From positions 930,001-994,000 of the forward strand of contig JAHDVF020000001.1 of the NCBI GenBank assembly GCA_022606425.2: a stretch of DNA of 64,000 bases. Direction: 5' to 3'. Both the position numbers and the translations under genes were made by a program. The stretch is from Lepidostoma basale (taxonomy: Eukaryota > Arthropoda > Insecta > Trichoptera > Lepidostomatidae). The notes below the pieces were generated by a model, which was not told where the DNA came from, made no database searches, and saw nothing but the letters and a program-made list of their open reading frames with translations. Position 1 is the first letter of the stretch. Each line of letters starts with the position of its first letter. Positions 54,320 to 63,055 of this stretch are shown here, in pieces.

Positions 54320-54615
54320 ACTTAGGAAATTGAAAAACTTTATTTAATTCACTATTTAATAAAAAATATTAAAAAACACGACATGTTTTGGAGGATACCT
54401 CCATCTTCAGGTGTAAAAATATAATAAAAACTAAACAATGAAAGACTAATAAAAAACGAATTTAAAATTCGATACAATAATTCAAATTTAAAAATTAAGC
54501 TGTGCTATTTGTTATAAGTAGGTACTAAGAGTTATTTTTTAACAGTAAGATTTTTTAAATATTTTTTTTATTAAATAGTGGATTAAACTTTTTTTTTTCA
54601 ATTTCCTAAGTAAAT
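54320..54615. repeat. Long inverted repeat with internal hammerhead-like motif
   Basis: Arms 54320-54375 and 54553-54615 are complementary (CTTAGGAAATTGAAAAA and its reverse, TCCACTATTTAATAAAAA and its reverse). One hammerhead-like motif lies inside the left arm. Confidence 0.7.
54376..54414 (-). ncRNA. Hammerhead-ribozyme-like RNA, decayed G12
   Basis: Minus strand: stem I ACAC/GTGT (54414-54411 with 54379-54376), core CTGAAGA (54410-54404), extra U, stem II GGAGG/CCTCC around UAU, then AAAAC in place of GAAAC, and ATGTC ending at 54380. All helices form; the G12-to-A change should impair catalysis. Confidence 0.55.
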
Positions 54616-54699
54616 AACTATAGAATTCCACGGTGTATAGCGTGCCTTAGCGTTCAATAAAATGTATTATATATTGAATTAAAATTCGCTAATGTTTGT

Positions 54700-54745
54700 G
54701 TCTTCGACCGGTTTCGTCAGCTCGCTGCCATCTTCAGGTCCTAGA
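54700..54745 (-). ncRNA. Hammerhead-ribozyme-like RNA, ACCGGT family
   Basis: Minus strand: CTGAAGA (54737-54731), extra U, stem II GGCAGC/GCTGAC with one mismatch, GAAAC (54715-54711), CGGTC ending at 54706. Core and GUC triplet are intact, stem III is the palindrome ACCGGT. Stem I pairing is weak beyond one pair. Confidence 0.5.
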
Positions 54746-54829
54746 ATTTCATAAGTCATTTTGGACCCAAAGTGGAGTTGACAAATTTACTCTTTGAACC
54801 ATTAAAAGGGAGATTTTTGCCATTAATTT

Positions 54830-55130
54830 GAATAATTAGAGTGCACGCCCGTATCTGCGGAACGACCTTTACGTCTCTCCCAACGCCTCTAATGGCAGAA
54901 AGGTATACCTCGAGTTACGCAATCTCGGTACAGCGAAACGCCGTAACAGTTTCCGCTTGCGAAACCCAGCCGGCTCCTCTACCGCCGCAGACTACAGGAG
55001 GTGTTGAAATCAAGGAAGTCTGCGCGGGGCCGGGTGCTCGACTCGGGCGTGTGCCCATACCCGAGTAGAGTACCGGCGGGTCCTACTTACTCCTATCGTG
55101 TCACACGCCCGCGGCTCAGCCTGCCTAGAG
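54830..55130. other. GC-rich island, origin unknown
   Basis: Strikingly GC-rich for this window. The plus frame 54841-55068 is open but not recognised. 55037-55070 forms a hairpin (CTCGACTCGGGCGTGTGCCC against CATACCCGAGTAGAG). It could be a repeat, a transposon 5' region or a host exon. Confidence 0.35.
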
Positions 55131-55262
55131 GCATCAGATTATTACCAATTTCCTTATGACACACATTTTCTGCAATTCAGTCCGTGGATATTTATTAAAC
55201 ACTTACTTAAAATCGATTCATAAGGGTGCCATGTTACAATTAGGTACATTTTTTATTTAATT

Positions 55263-55570
55263 AAACTAACTAACTAACTAACTAACCATCACGCCGTCTC
55301 CCCGAAGGGGTAGGCAGAAAGAATGTATTTCTCTCGCTTCCTCAACATTCATACATCGTGTCATGCACGCGCGTCGATTTCTCTGACTCCTCACATGGCC
55401 GGCATTCAATATTTGATTTATTTGATCGTGCCACGTTTTCCTCGGTCTTCCTCTATTTCTGGTTCCATTTACATCACTAAGATATAATTTTTTTACCATT
55501 CTTTCTTCATTCATTCTTTCCATATGTCCAAACCATCTTAATGATCCTTTCATTATTTTGTTCATGACAC
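55263..55570 (-). mobile_element. RTE-A LINE 3' copy
   Basis: (CTAA)5-type tail at 55263-55284; minus frame MNKIMKGSLRWFGHMERMNE to MTRCMNVEEAREI, then a small deletion before the end. 5' end adjoins a (TTA)n tract. Confidence 0.85.
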
Positions 55571-55599
55571 AAAATTTAATTATGAAAACAAAACATTAT

Positions 55600-55676
55600 C
55601 ATTGTGATTATTATTATTCGGTTTTATTATTATTATTACTATTAATTTTATTGCTGTTATTATTATTATTATTCCT
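55600..55676. repeat. (ATT)n microsatellite
   Basis: Imperfect ATT repeats at the 3' tail side of the next (reverse) LINE, plausibly its microsatellite tail. Confidence 0.8.
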
Positions 55677-56260
55677 CAGCCTATTCCCGTCCACTCCTGG
55701 ACAAAGGCCTTCTCCATTCGCTTCCATGTCACTCTGTCCTGTGCAGACTGCATCCAGGTTATTCCGACGTGTCTGTTCAGGTCATCCTTCCACCGTAGTT
55801 GCGGTCGCCCTGCAATTATTTTTGCCGTCCACGGTCTCCAAGTCAGAAGTCTTCTTGTCGACTTTTCATCTGAGCTTCTGGCTACGTGACCCGCCCATTG
55901 CCATTTTAGAGTCGCTACCCGGTGGATGATGTCAGTGACCCTTGTTCTTTCTCTCACCGTATCGTTTCTGACTCTGTATCTTAGGCTTATTCCTAACATG
56001 GCTCTTTCCATGGCTCTTTGGGTCACTCGTAGTTTCTCCGCACTTTGTTTGGACAATGTTACAGTTTCAAGACCATAAGTACCAACTGGCAGAACGCAGG
56101 CTTCATAGACTTTTCGTTTCAGGTTGATCGGTATTTTCCGTTTTTTAAGGATGTAACTCATGTTTCCGAAAGCTGCCCAGCTTAGTCCAATCCTTCTTTT
56201 TAGCTCTGCGGTTTGGTTATCTCGGCCCAATCGAATATTATGTCCCAGGTAAGTATATTC
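55676..56260 (-). pseudogene. RTE-type LINE C-terminal reverse transcriptase, open
   Basis: Minus frame open for 184 codons: MGRDNQTAELKRRIGLSWAA, LKRKVYEACVLPVGTYGLET, RVTQRAMERAMLGISLRYRV, TLKWQWAGHVARSSDEKSTR, AGRPQLRWKDDLNRHVGITW and KAFVQEWTGIG stop. This is the complete post-YADD part and terminus of an RTE-clade LINE, with the RRIG...AF, YG.ET, M.ISLR.R and W.W.GH.AR landmarks in order. It continues 5' to about 56260 (NIRLG start) and is then truncated at a microsatellite. Confidence 0.85.
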
Positions 56261-56269
56261 TTACGTTAC

Positions 56270-56365
56270 GTATATTATAATAATAATTATAATAATTATA
56301 ATAATTATTATTATTATTATTAATATTTTTATTATTATTATTATTGTTATTATTATTACTATCTT
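56270..56365. repeat. (ATA/ATT)n microsatellite
   Basis: Alternating AAT/ATT tracts, partly palindromic. Confidence 0.85.
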
Positions 56366-56412
56366 TTGAACCATTCTTCCCTCATCCATTCGTTCCAATG
56401 TCCAAGTTATAC
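56359..56412 (-). mobile_element. RTE-A LINE scrap
   Basis: TTGAACCATTCTTCCCTCATCC in reverse corresponds to the MDE.RMV block. Confidence 0.5.
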
Positions 56413-56482
56413 CTATGAAGAATTTAGTGGATTTAAAACTTTTGTTATACCAATGGAATTAAAACTAAATATACCTATACTA

Positions 56483-56548
56483 TGAAAGTGGCAGTCCATT
56501 ATTTCTGCCTAACCCTTCGGGGAGACGGCGTAAAGGTTTGTTAGTTAA
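56483..56548 (+). mobile_element. RTE-A LINE 3' tip
   Basis: GTGGCAGTCCATTATTTCTG to GACGGCGTAAAGG and TTTGTTAGTTAAT. Confidence 0.6.
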
Positions 56549-56854
56549 TTTGTTTTTTACTATGAAGAAATAGTTAATATTGTATAAAATTTTTCATTAT
56601 TGATATCATCACATTGAATCAGGCATTTTTTTATTCCCTAAATTTTAATTGTTTTAGAATATTAGTTGGGTTTAAGTTGTCAGAACTCTGTTTTGTGAGC
56701 ATCACAATTTTTTGCTGGGATCATGAAGATCTCTTTTGAAGTACGCAGAATATAAAATCCATTTTTCTCCATCCCTGATCCAGGCGAAATAAAATTCAGC
56801 ATAAAATATTTTCCCAGCGTCCGATATCGGGAGGGTGACCCCCGGCGGAGTTTC

Positions 56855-57065
56855 CGTAGCACTTTACAATCCTACTTTACTTCCGGTTCCTGGCGCCAGT
56901 GGGTGGGACTTCCGCCGTCACGACCGGAAATGAAACCCCTGCCCTCCCCCGACGACTCACCCCTTCTTCTTCTTTTTAAGTACAGCCTACTTCCTGCCAT
57001 AGCAAAGCTTCCGGTTCCCTTTGACGTCATACGGTGACTCCGTCAATGCTCGTTGGGTGAAGATA
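56855..57065. promoter_or_regulatory. GC-rich patch with ETS- and CRE-like words
   Basis: Contains ACTTCCGG/CCGGAAAT words several times (about 56880, 56925, 57008) and TGACGTCA at 57023-57030. This resembles a housekeeping-type promoter, but no transcript-like open frame adjoins it on either side. It could equally be an old transposon end. Confidence 0.25.
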
Positions 57066-57340
57066 CTGTCAAAAATGATGTATATAAGACGTAAAAAAAT
57101 ATTTACGGCCGGATTAATTCAATCTTTTTTGGTACTTAATATTTTGTTACTGAATTCTTATTTGAAATTACGCCCTGATGAAATGCGGTAAGAGATGAAG
57201 AGAGATGATACGCACGAAAATGATAAAAATAGAATCCTTTTCAGCAGATAAAATAATTAAAAAAATTAAAAAAAATTGTTTGTAAATTGGTTATTTACTG
57301 TTAAAATTTATGATGAAATATTTCACAATTTTTATTATTT

Positions 57341-57395
57341 GTCGCGACAGCTGTTTCACCAATTGATGTTGGCATCATCAGTTGTTACAAACAAC
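57341..57395 (-). ncRNA. Hammerhead-ribozyme-like RNA, Penelope-type (ACAGCTGT)
   Basis: Minus strand: CTGATGA (57381-57375), extra U, stem II GCCAA/TTGGT, GAAAC (57357-57353), AGCTGTC ending at 57346. Stem I: TTTGT (57391-57387) can pair with ACAAA (57342-57338) beyond a small internal loop. Core, GAAAC and GUC are all intact; the loop near the core lowers certainty of activity. Confidence 0.55.
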
Positions 57396-57654
57396 TAAAT
57401 ATGCAAATTGAAAGACTTACTAAAACATGTGTTTGTGCAGTTTGTTAAGTTTTTCGTTTATGTGGAGAGTTTTAAAATTGTTTTTTTTTTCGATTTTTCC
57501 TAAATATGTACTTTATGCGGGTGATATCCAAATAAATTATTCTTACTTCCACGATGGAGTGGGAACTGGCGACTGTTTTCCAAATAAAAATGAAACCTTT
57601 TTCATAGAAATGATTACTATTTAAATCAATAATTAAATAAATATTGATCGCCTC

Positions 57655-57790
57655 CCCCCCCCCCCCGAGATCAAAGTTCCTCTCCAATAACCTACCATGA
57701 ACTGTGCAAAATAAAATAGTTTCATGCAGGATGTTATTTCCCACCACAAATCCCTCCTGAAGTTGATGGAACGCACTGACCCTCTTCTCT
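57655..57790. repeat. Poly-C tract and unclassified repeat
   Basis: A C-run at about 57651-57666, then the paralogue of 52970-53110. Confidence 0.55.
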
Positions 57791-58364
57791 TCCCCTTAGA
57801 AAGAGCTTCATTTCTTAAATAATTGAACTGATTCCATAATACAACGTTCGACATTCGATGTTCGATCCATTGAGAAAGTTGATATCCTGCACAGATGGCA
57901 AGATCGCCAATAAGAAAAAGAAGAAGAGAATATAATTAATAAATGTGTTGTTCCAATTTCATAATTCACCGCAATGTTTAAATTAATGGATAGCTATTCA
58001 TCAGGAAATGACAAATTTTGGTTTGTAGAAATATGTATGAGTACTCTATCTATATCAAGTAATTGAATCACCTCACACGAGACCCGTAAAAGAGGTCACC
58101 GAGTTTCACACATGAATCTCAAATAGATGCATTGTTTTAGTTCCAGTGCCGGATTAAGGAAGCGCGGAGGCTGAAGCAAGTGTTAACAAAAGGCCCTGGG
58201 TGTAGTATGATAATAAAATAAAACACAAATTTTACTAATTAACCCATTACAGGTCATCCCGGTCAGATAACTCAGGGACTATTTCGCGAACTCGGCCGTG
58301 CTGGAGGGTGTTCGGCTTTTTGTCCCTGAAAGATATCTCCAACAGCGACAACATAGATTGTTTT
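57791..58364. other. No gene recognised
   Basis: Unassigned AT-rich sequence; AAGAGGTCACCGAGTTTCAC near 58090 matched nothing noted here. Confidence 0.45.
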
Positions 58365-58640
58365 ACCTACCGGCCGCCAGAACCCACCTGTCTCTGATAC
58401 ACCGGTGGGAAGAGCAATTAATCTGCTGAACGCGGTCTCCTCGGAGATCGACGTCTTTCATATTAGTGAAAGTACGTTCAGAAGACAAATACTCTTAATT
58501 CTGGAGAGTATCCTGTCTATATCTCTCATGCGTTTCTGGTAGTACAATATACACAATATATTATTTTACCTGTTCTCAATGGATGTCTTAAAAATTAATT
58601 TTGTAATGTCTATTGATGAAATAAACTGATTTGATTTGAT
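58365..58640 (+). mobile_element. CR1-G LINE 3' end, best copy
   Basis: Reads TPVGRAINLLNAVSSEIDVF, HISESTFRRQIL, then a UTR with CTCATGCGTTTCTGG and the tail AAATAAACTGATTTGATTTG. Reference copy for the family. Confidence 0.75.
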
Positions 58641-58859
58641 AACTCAGATAACTGACCGGGAAACATTATTCGTCATCTACTCAATATGTGCGAACTTCAG
58701 GGCGGTTGGTTAGATTCAAGACCTCTGCATGTTATCTGAGAATGATTAAAACCCATTAGGGTGTTTATAACTTGTAAAATTATAGAAATATAGACCATAA
58801 TATTGCCGGTCTCAAAACTATCCGTTTTTAGCTTATGACCTATAAAGGGTTAAATATCC

Positions 58860-58925
58860 AAACATCACGCTGACTCCACGAGGGAGTTTCCTGACATTAT
58901 TCTCTCGATTCCTAAACGTGTTTAC
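58860..58925 (-). mobile_element. RTE-A LINE 3' tip, decayed
   Basis: CATCACGCTGACTCCACGAG and CTCTCGATTCCTAAACG. Confidence 0.5.
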
Positions 58926-58972
58926 ATCGCGTCTGTGCTCTAATGAGAATTTAAAACTAAGATTTTGTCACT

Positions 58973-59572
58973 TGTACTTGGACTTGGGTCGTCTGGCTTA
59001 CAAAGGTTCAGCTCTTGTGGCTATTCCTCTTACGTCGGATGGGCACATTGTTGGAAATGTGATTTGGTGGGTTGTTGGTTTATGCGGGATTGATTTGTGA
59101 TTTTTTTTTCATGTGATAAGTACCCAATCTATCGCCATTTTATTGTCACGAGAATTCTAAGCCAGACCAAAGACAGTGTGACAATCACACTGCCATCGCC
59201 GGAAATCGAAACCGGAACCTTCGGTACGGAAGGCTCTTACCACTCTGCCACGAAGGTCGACTCTGTGTTCCTCTGAAGGAGAATCGATTTTGGGCGCTTG
59301 TGGCAGCTAGAGGTGTTAGGGTCGTAATTTGAGAGGTATTTTATTTTGGGGTTAATATGTGAAGGGAGTCCTTTGTATAATAAAAACGTTCGGCAAGTTT
59401 CAAAATGAATTCATCTATCATCGGTGTTCTCGATTCTGTTGATAGATGCAGTTATGTGTTCCTGGTCCACGTAGGCGCACCAAACGATAAACGGATAGCC
59501 TTATTTTGCAGGCTTTGGAGTTTCCTTATGTGATTCGAATCTTCATAGCCTTGGATTAGGCTTCGTAAATGA
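58973..59572 (-). mobile_element. Jockey-like LINE 3' end split by a SINE
   Basis: 3' UTR 58973-59102 and coding end 59266-59572 (reverse), with the SINE 59106-59264 between. An extra nine-base piece (TCTGTTGATAG region) and frameshifts mark it as old. Confidence 0.75.
59106..59264 (-). mobile_element. tRNA-derived SINE inside Jockey
   Basis: Reverse copy; B-box complement GGAAATCGAAACCGG near 59205 and CTCTTACCACTCTGCCACGA at about 59236-59255. Confidence 0.75.
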
Positions 59573-60324
59573 AGAATTTGTCAGATAATCTATCTTTTGG
59601 TGAAAATATTGAATTCGAAATTTTGCAAGCTCTACATTTCCTGCAATAGGCACGGGACCTCCAGAAACGTGGGACCCGTAGCACTTGCTACTTCTGTTAA
59701 ATGACTTATCCGGCAATGTTCAGTTCTGAAATGAACGCAAAAAGGCCATTAGCTCAACAAAGACAAAACTTCCATCTTCTTCACCGCTGTTGTAATATTT
59801 CAACAATTATTTCAAATTCCGTGCATATTCTCACGCCACGGTGAAATGACTAGAATGCAATATGTTTAATGAATGAAATATGGTCGAGAATTTTGCCTTA
59901 GATTGGGCAACCGCTGAAAGCAGCAGGATGCAACGCAATCGCCTCCGATCGAGTATGTCCGAGCGGCAAAATTATAACAAAAAAATTGGAAATTGCTTAT
60001 TATCTGACCGGTAAGGTTTCAAAACAGACGATTGGGGTCGCCTTACCCAACTACTAGCGTAATCTGTGATGTCATCGATCCTCTTAACATGAGAATACCT
60101 AGGCTGGAACTGCAGAACGATATTCCGAGCTGATTACTGAATAGGCCACTCGAGCAATGTGGCAACTCCGAATGTCGAAAAAGCGAAAAATACTTAAACA
60201 TTTTTTACGTGTGAATGATAAACGAACAAACGCGTAGATTATGGATTTGTGTAGGTACAACCAATAGAATATCTGCCTTTCTAAAACAACCTACCCCATA
60301 TAGAAGTATAAAAACCCATGTTCT
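59573..60324. other. No gene recognised
   Basis: Mixed-composition, apparently single-copy within this window. Confidence 0.45.
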
Positions 60325-60335
60325 TGTTAAATGAT

Positions 60336-60523
60336 CATCATCATCATCATAGGCTGTCCCTCGTGTCCGAGGAAGACTGTCCTTCACGGTTGTGGGTCTG
60401 CATGTGACTGAAGAGCCCGATCCTGGACCCACCCATTCTGGGGCATCTGGGGCAGGGGAAGGCGCCTGTAGTGGAGCCGTCACCGTCTCCCAATGGTCTC
60501 TCCTTTCTCCTCCTCCTCCTCTC
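60336..60523 (-). mobile_element. LINE 3' end with zinc-finger-like terminus and target duplication
   Basis: TGTTAAATGAT flanks it (60325-60335 and 60524-60534). On the minus strand one frame reads CPRCPRMGGSRIGLFSHMQTH, a C2H2-like finger, then NREGQSSSDTRDSL stop and a (GAT)n tail. This terminus is familiar from RTE/CR1-type LINEs of many animals. It is 5' truncated to 188 bases. Confidence 0.75.
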
Positions 60524-60654
60524 TGTTAAATGATAAATTAATCATAAATTGAAAAAAATGCAATAAAAAAAATATGTTTATAATATTTATATATTCTGAT
60601 AACCAAAATAGCTTGTTGATTCCACTAGCACGTGAAACGTTGATCAACTTATTT

Positions 60655-60905
60655 TATACTGATGAAAACGTTTTTTTATCTGTAAACTTCATTTTATTTT
60701 ATGGAAATGACATGTTTCGCCATGCGAAGGCACTATCAAATTTTAATAATGACAATACCTTAGGAAGGCGAAACATATCATTCCCTTCTTCTTATTCGGC
60801 TTTATTTAGGACTGTACCCCGTTATTTCTCGGAGCGTGTTCCTGGTATGTCATTCCCATAAAATACGAATATAATAAAACTTCTAGAAAACAAATGTGGA
60901 ATTTT
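60655..60905. repeat. Hammerhead-type inverted repeat, ACATGT family
   Basis: Facing motifs GACATGTTTCGCC (60709-60721, reverse) and GGCGAAACATATCATTCCC (60767-60785). The reverse one has core TTGATAG and a GCC/GGC hairpin. Ends with the CTTCTAGAAAAC block after an insertion at 60786-60849. Confidence 0.65.
60786..60849 (-). mobile_element. 64-base LINE-tail insertion with 8-bp duplication
   Basis: TCATTCCC flanks it (60778-60785, 60850-60857). Homologous to 42771-42829. TTCTTCTTATTCGGC at its left looks like the reverse of a LINE (GAA)n tail. Confidence 0.6.
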
Positions 60906-61109
60906 ACATCGTTGTTCACGAAACACTTAATGGCGTCTTACAGAAAAATGCTATACTATAAAAAAAAAATTGGCTGGTTTATACTTAATTCTAATAAATC
61001 ACCTTAAAAGGAACGGAAGTGAACAACAGTGGAAAAATAAATGACTTGAAATATTGATGATTAAGGTATTAGTTTTGTAAAACTCCATTATTAATTTATA
61101 ATATTTTAT

Positions 61110-61220
61110 AATCCAAGAAAAACCACTAAGCACGATTGTTTAGTGGTTTTACTTGGATTTAATTTATATAAATTATTTAAATAGCGACAAATTTGTTTCG
61201 CCTTGCGAGGGCATTCTCAA
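61110..61220 (-). repeat. Hammerhead-type repeat with UUGAGAA core, ACAAATTTGT stem III
   Basis: Minus strand: TTGAGAA (61220-61214), U, GCC/GGC hairpin with loop CTCGCAA, GAAAC (61199-61195), AAATTTGTC. Stem III is a 10-base palindrome. Near 61120-61160 the hairpin AACCACTAAGCACGATTG / TTTAGTGGTT occurs. Relative at 28690-28790. Confidence 0.55.
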
Positions 61221-61275
61221 ATTGACTAATTGACTTGAAAACTAAAATAATAATTCAATCAATTGAAAAATTAAA

Positions 61276-61405
61276 CTTAAAACATCGGTTGGCGAACCAG
61301 CTGTCGCGACAAAGACATAGGAATTAAATAAATAAATTATAATTTGGTAAGTGTTTCAAATTAAATAGTTAATAGTATTGAAGTATAATAGTGTTTCCAC
61401 CACAA
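61276..61405 (+). repeat. Penelope-type terminal repeat relic
   Basis: CATCGGTTGGCGAACCAGC, TGTCGCGACAAAGAC, then the AGTGTTTCCACCACAACAAA block at about 61390. Confidence 0.55.
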
Positions 61406-62049
61406 CAAACATTTTTTTAAGAGATTAATTAGTTTTAAAAATGTTTAATTACAAAAGCCATTAGATTAAGTTTTAAGTTTGAGCCACATAATGTTTTATA
61501 TTCAAAAACTTTGCGATAGAGTTTAAAGGGCAAACATTAAAAGTGTTTTGTAATTCCAGTCTTAAAGCTCGTGCTCATTCGCGGAATGAATTCGGAGATA
61601 TAATCTCCAAGTTGGTAGGGAACAAAAAATGGCATACATATTTACTCGGTGGCTTACCTAATTAATGTTGCTGGTAACACTGACATAAACTTTAATTCTG
61701 CCCTCGGGATGTGCCGAATTTAAGATGTGTGCTCTCGTGAACATACACAGATATGGCAAGACATGGCATATGTAATGTACATTCCTGGTACTTGCGGCTG
61801 GCAGTACTCAGTACCCGCAATGATTAATAGACTCTCATTATTCATGCAAACTTTTTGCTAGATATCTAAGTAACTACCTCTTCCCCGTAATAACAAATAC
61901 ACAAAAAATCGACAAAAAATATCATCACGTGAATTTATTCACACATTTTTAGATTTCCGTCATTATTATAAAAAACGGTTTTATTCGTTTATTTTATGTC
62001 GTTTTGCATTTCCGGAAGTTGGGACAGAGGTTCAATTCAGAGAATTCCT
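61406..62049. other. No gene recognised
   Basis: Unassigned sequence. Confidence 0.45.
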
Positions 62050-62185
62050 CGATCTTTGCTCCTTCATAGATACACTCCCGGTCACGCAGATCAAGATCCC
62101 GTTTAACCATCAACCTATCAAATCGTATTTTCAATGATATTCCCATCAGACATAATATAATAGTCACAAGAACTGAATATGTACA
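62050..62185 (+). mobile_element. Jockey-like LINE 3' end, very old
   Basis: CTCCTTCATAGATACACTCC to TTCCCATCAGACATAATAT aligns with the stop-codon region and 3' UTR of the family at low identity. Confidence 0.5.
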
Positions 62186-62394
62186 TGTTATCATAATAAG
62201 CATATGTTTATCATGTTGGCGTTGAAAACGCCAATCAAGTAAATTTTAATTTACCTGTTAGCCAAAAACTGAATCCATAACATACTGCTTTCTGGACTTC
62301 TAAGCATAGATTAAGCTAAGTATTATAAAACATCAAGTTCCCCCCCCCCCCCTAACTTTAATTATTGTTCCACCATTCTATATTTGATCAATAA

Positions 62395-62535
62395 AACCGA
62401 TACTCAAAAGATGCAGATATTTAAAATAGAGCAATGAGAATCGTACTGAGGTGCAGTAGACGCGCACGAATTAAGACGATGCTTGAAGATTTGAAGATGC
62501 TATCAATAAGACAGAGGGTCACCTTAACCCTTAAC
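62395..62535 (+). mobile_element. CR1-like reverse transcriptase fragment
   Basis: Reads RAMRIVLRCSRRARIKTMLE then DLKMLSIRQRVTL, the QN.AMRI.L / ML..L..LSI.QR block of CR1-group LINEs. A C-run precedes it at about 62340-62352. Confidence 0.6.
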
Positions 62536-63055
62536 GTACCGTGTTCAAAACAAAACGCTCGCTCCCATGTGGTAAATTCAGTTTACCGCTAACTTTATCT
62601 AAATATCAAGCATATGACTCGATGAATCAAAATTTAATTTATGTCATCTTGTAGGGAATTTCATTAGAATAGATCGATATCTATAACATACATGGATTAT
62701 TTGAAAAACATATCATTATTAATTTTTTTCTGGAACCATGCGATTTCTGATATGGAATGCGTCACAGCATACGAGCAACTGGAAACCAAGTATAAACTTG
62801 TCTCCGCGCAGCGGCCGGCGGGGCGAGACTTTACGAGATTTTACGTATGATAAAGGCACCTAGGCAAAATGTATAGTACGTTCAAGACAAAGAGTACGTA
62901 TTAATATTTGTCCCTTTTGGTAAAGTGTTAATATTTTCACAGTTCTGATATTATTAAGTTGCCTGCTGCGTTTCCATCCACAGTCGGTATTATTACGTAC
63001 CTATTGAAAAGGTCAAACATATAATTTATAATACGTTCAAAACAGCGAGTAAGTA
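62536..63055. other. No gene recognised
   Basis: Contains paired ATAGTACGTTCAAGACAAAG and ATACGTTCAAAACAGCGAG stretches (62872, 63030); otherwise unassigned. Confidence 0.4.

Noticed and set aside
54841..55068. Host exon in the GC-rich island
   Set aside because: No family recognised and codon frame not supported by splice sites; kept only as a composition anomaly.
60205..60483. Frame with a DDDDD run
   Set aside because: The Asp run is the (GAT)n LINE tail; the useful frame is the zinc-finger-like one described at 60336-60523.
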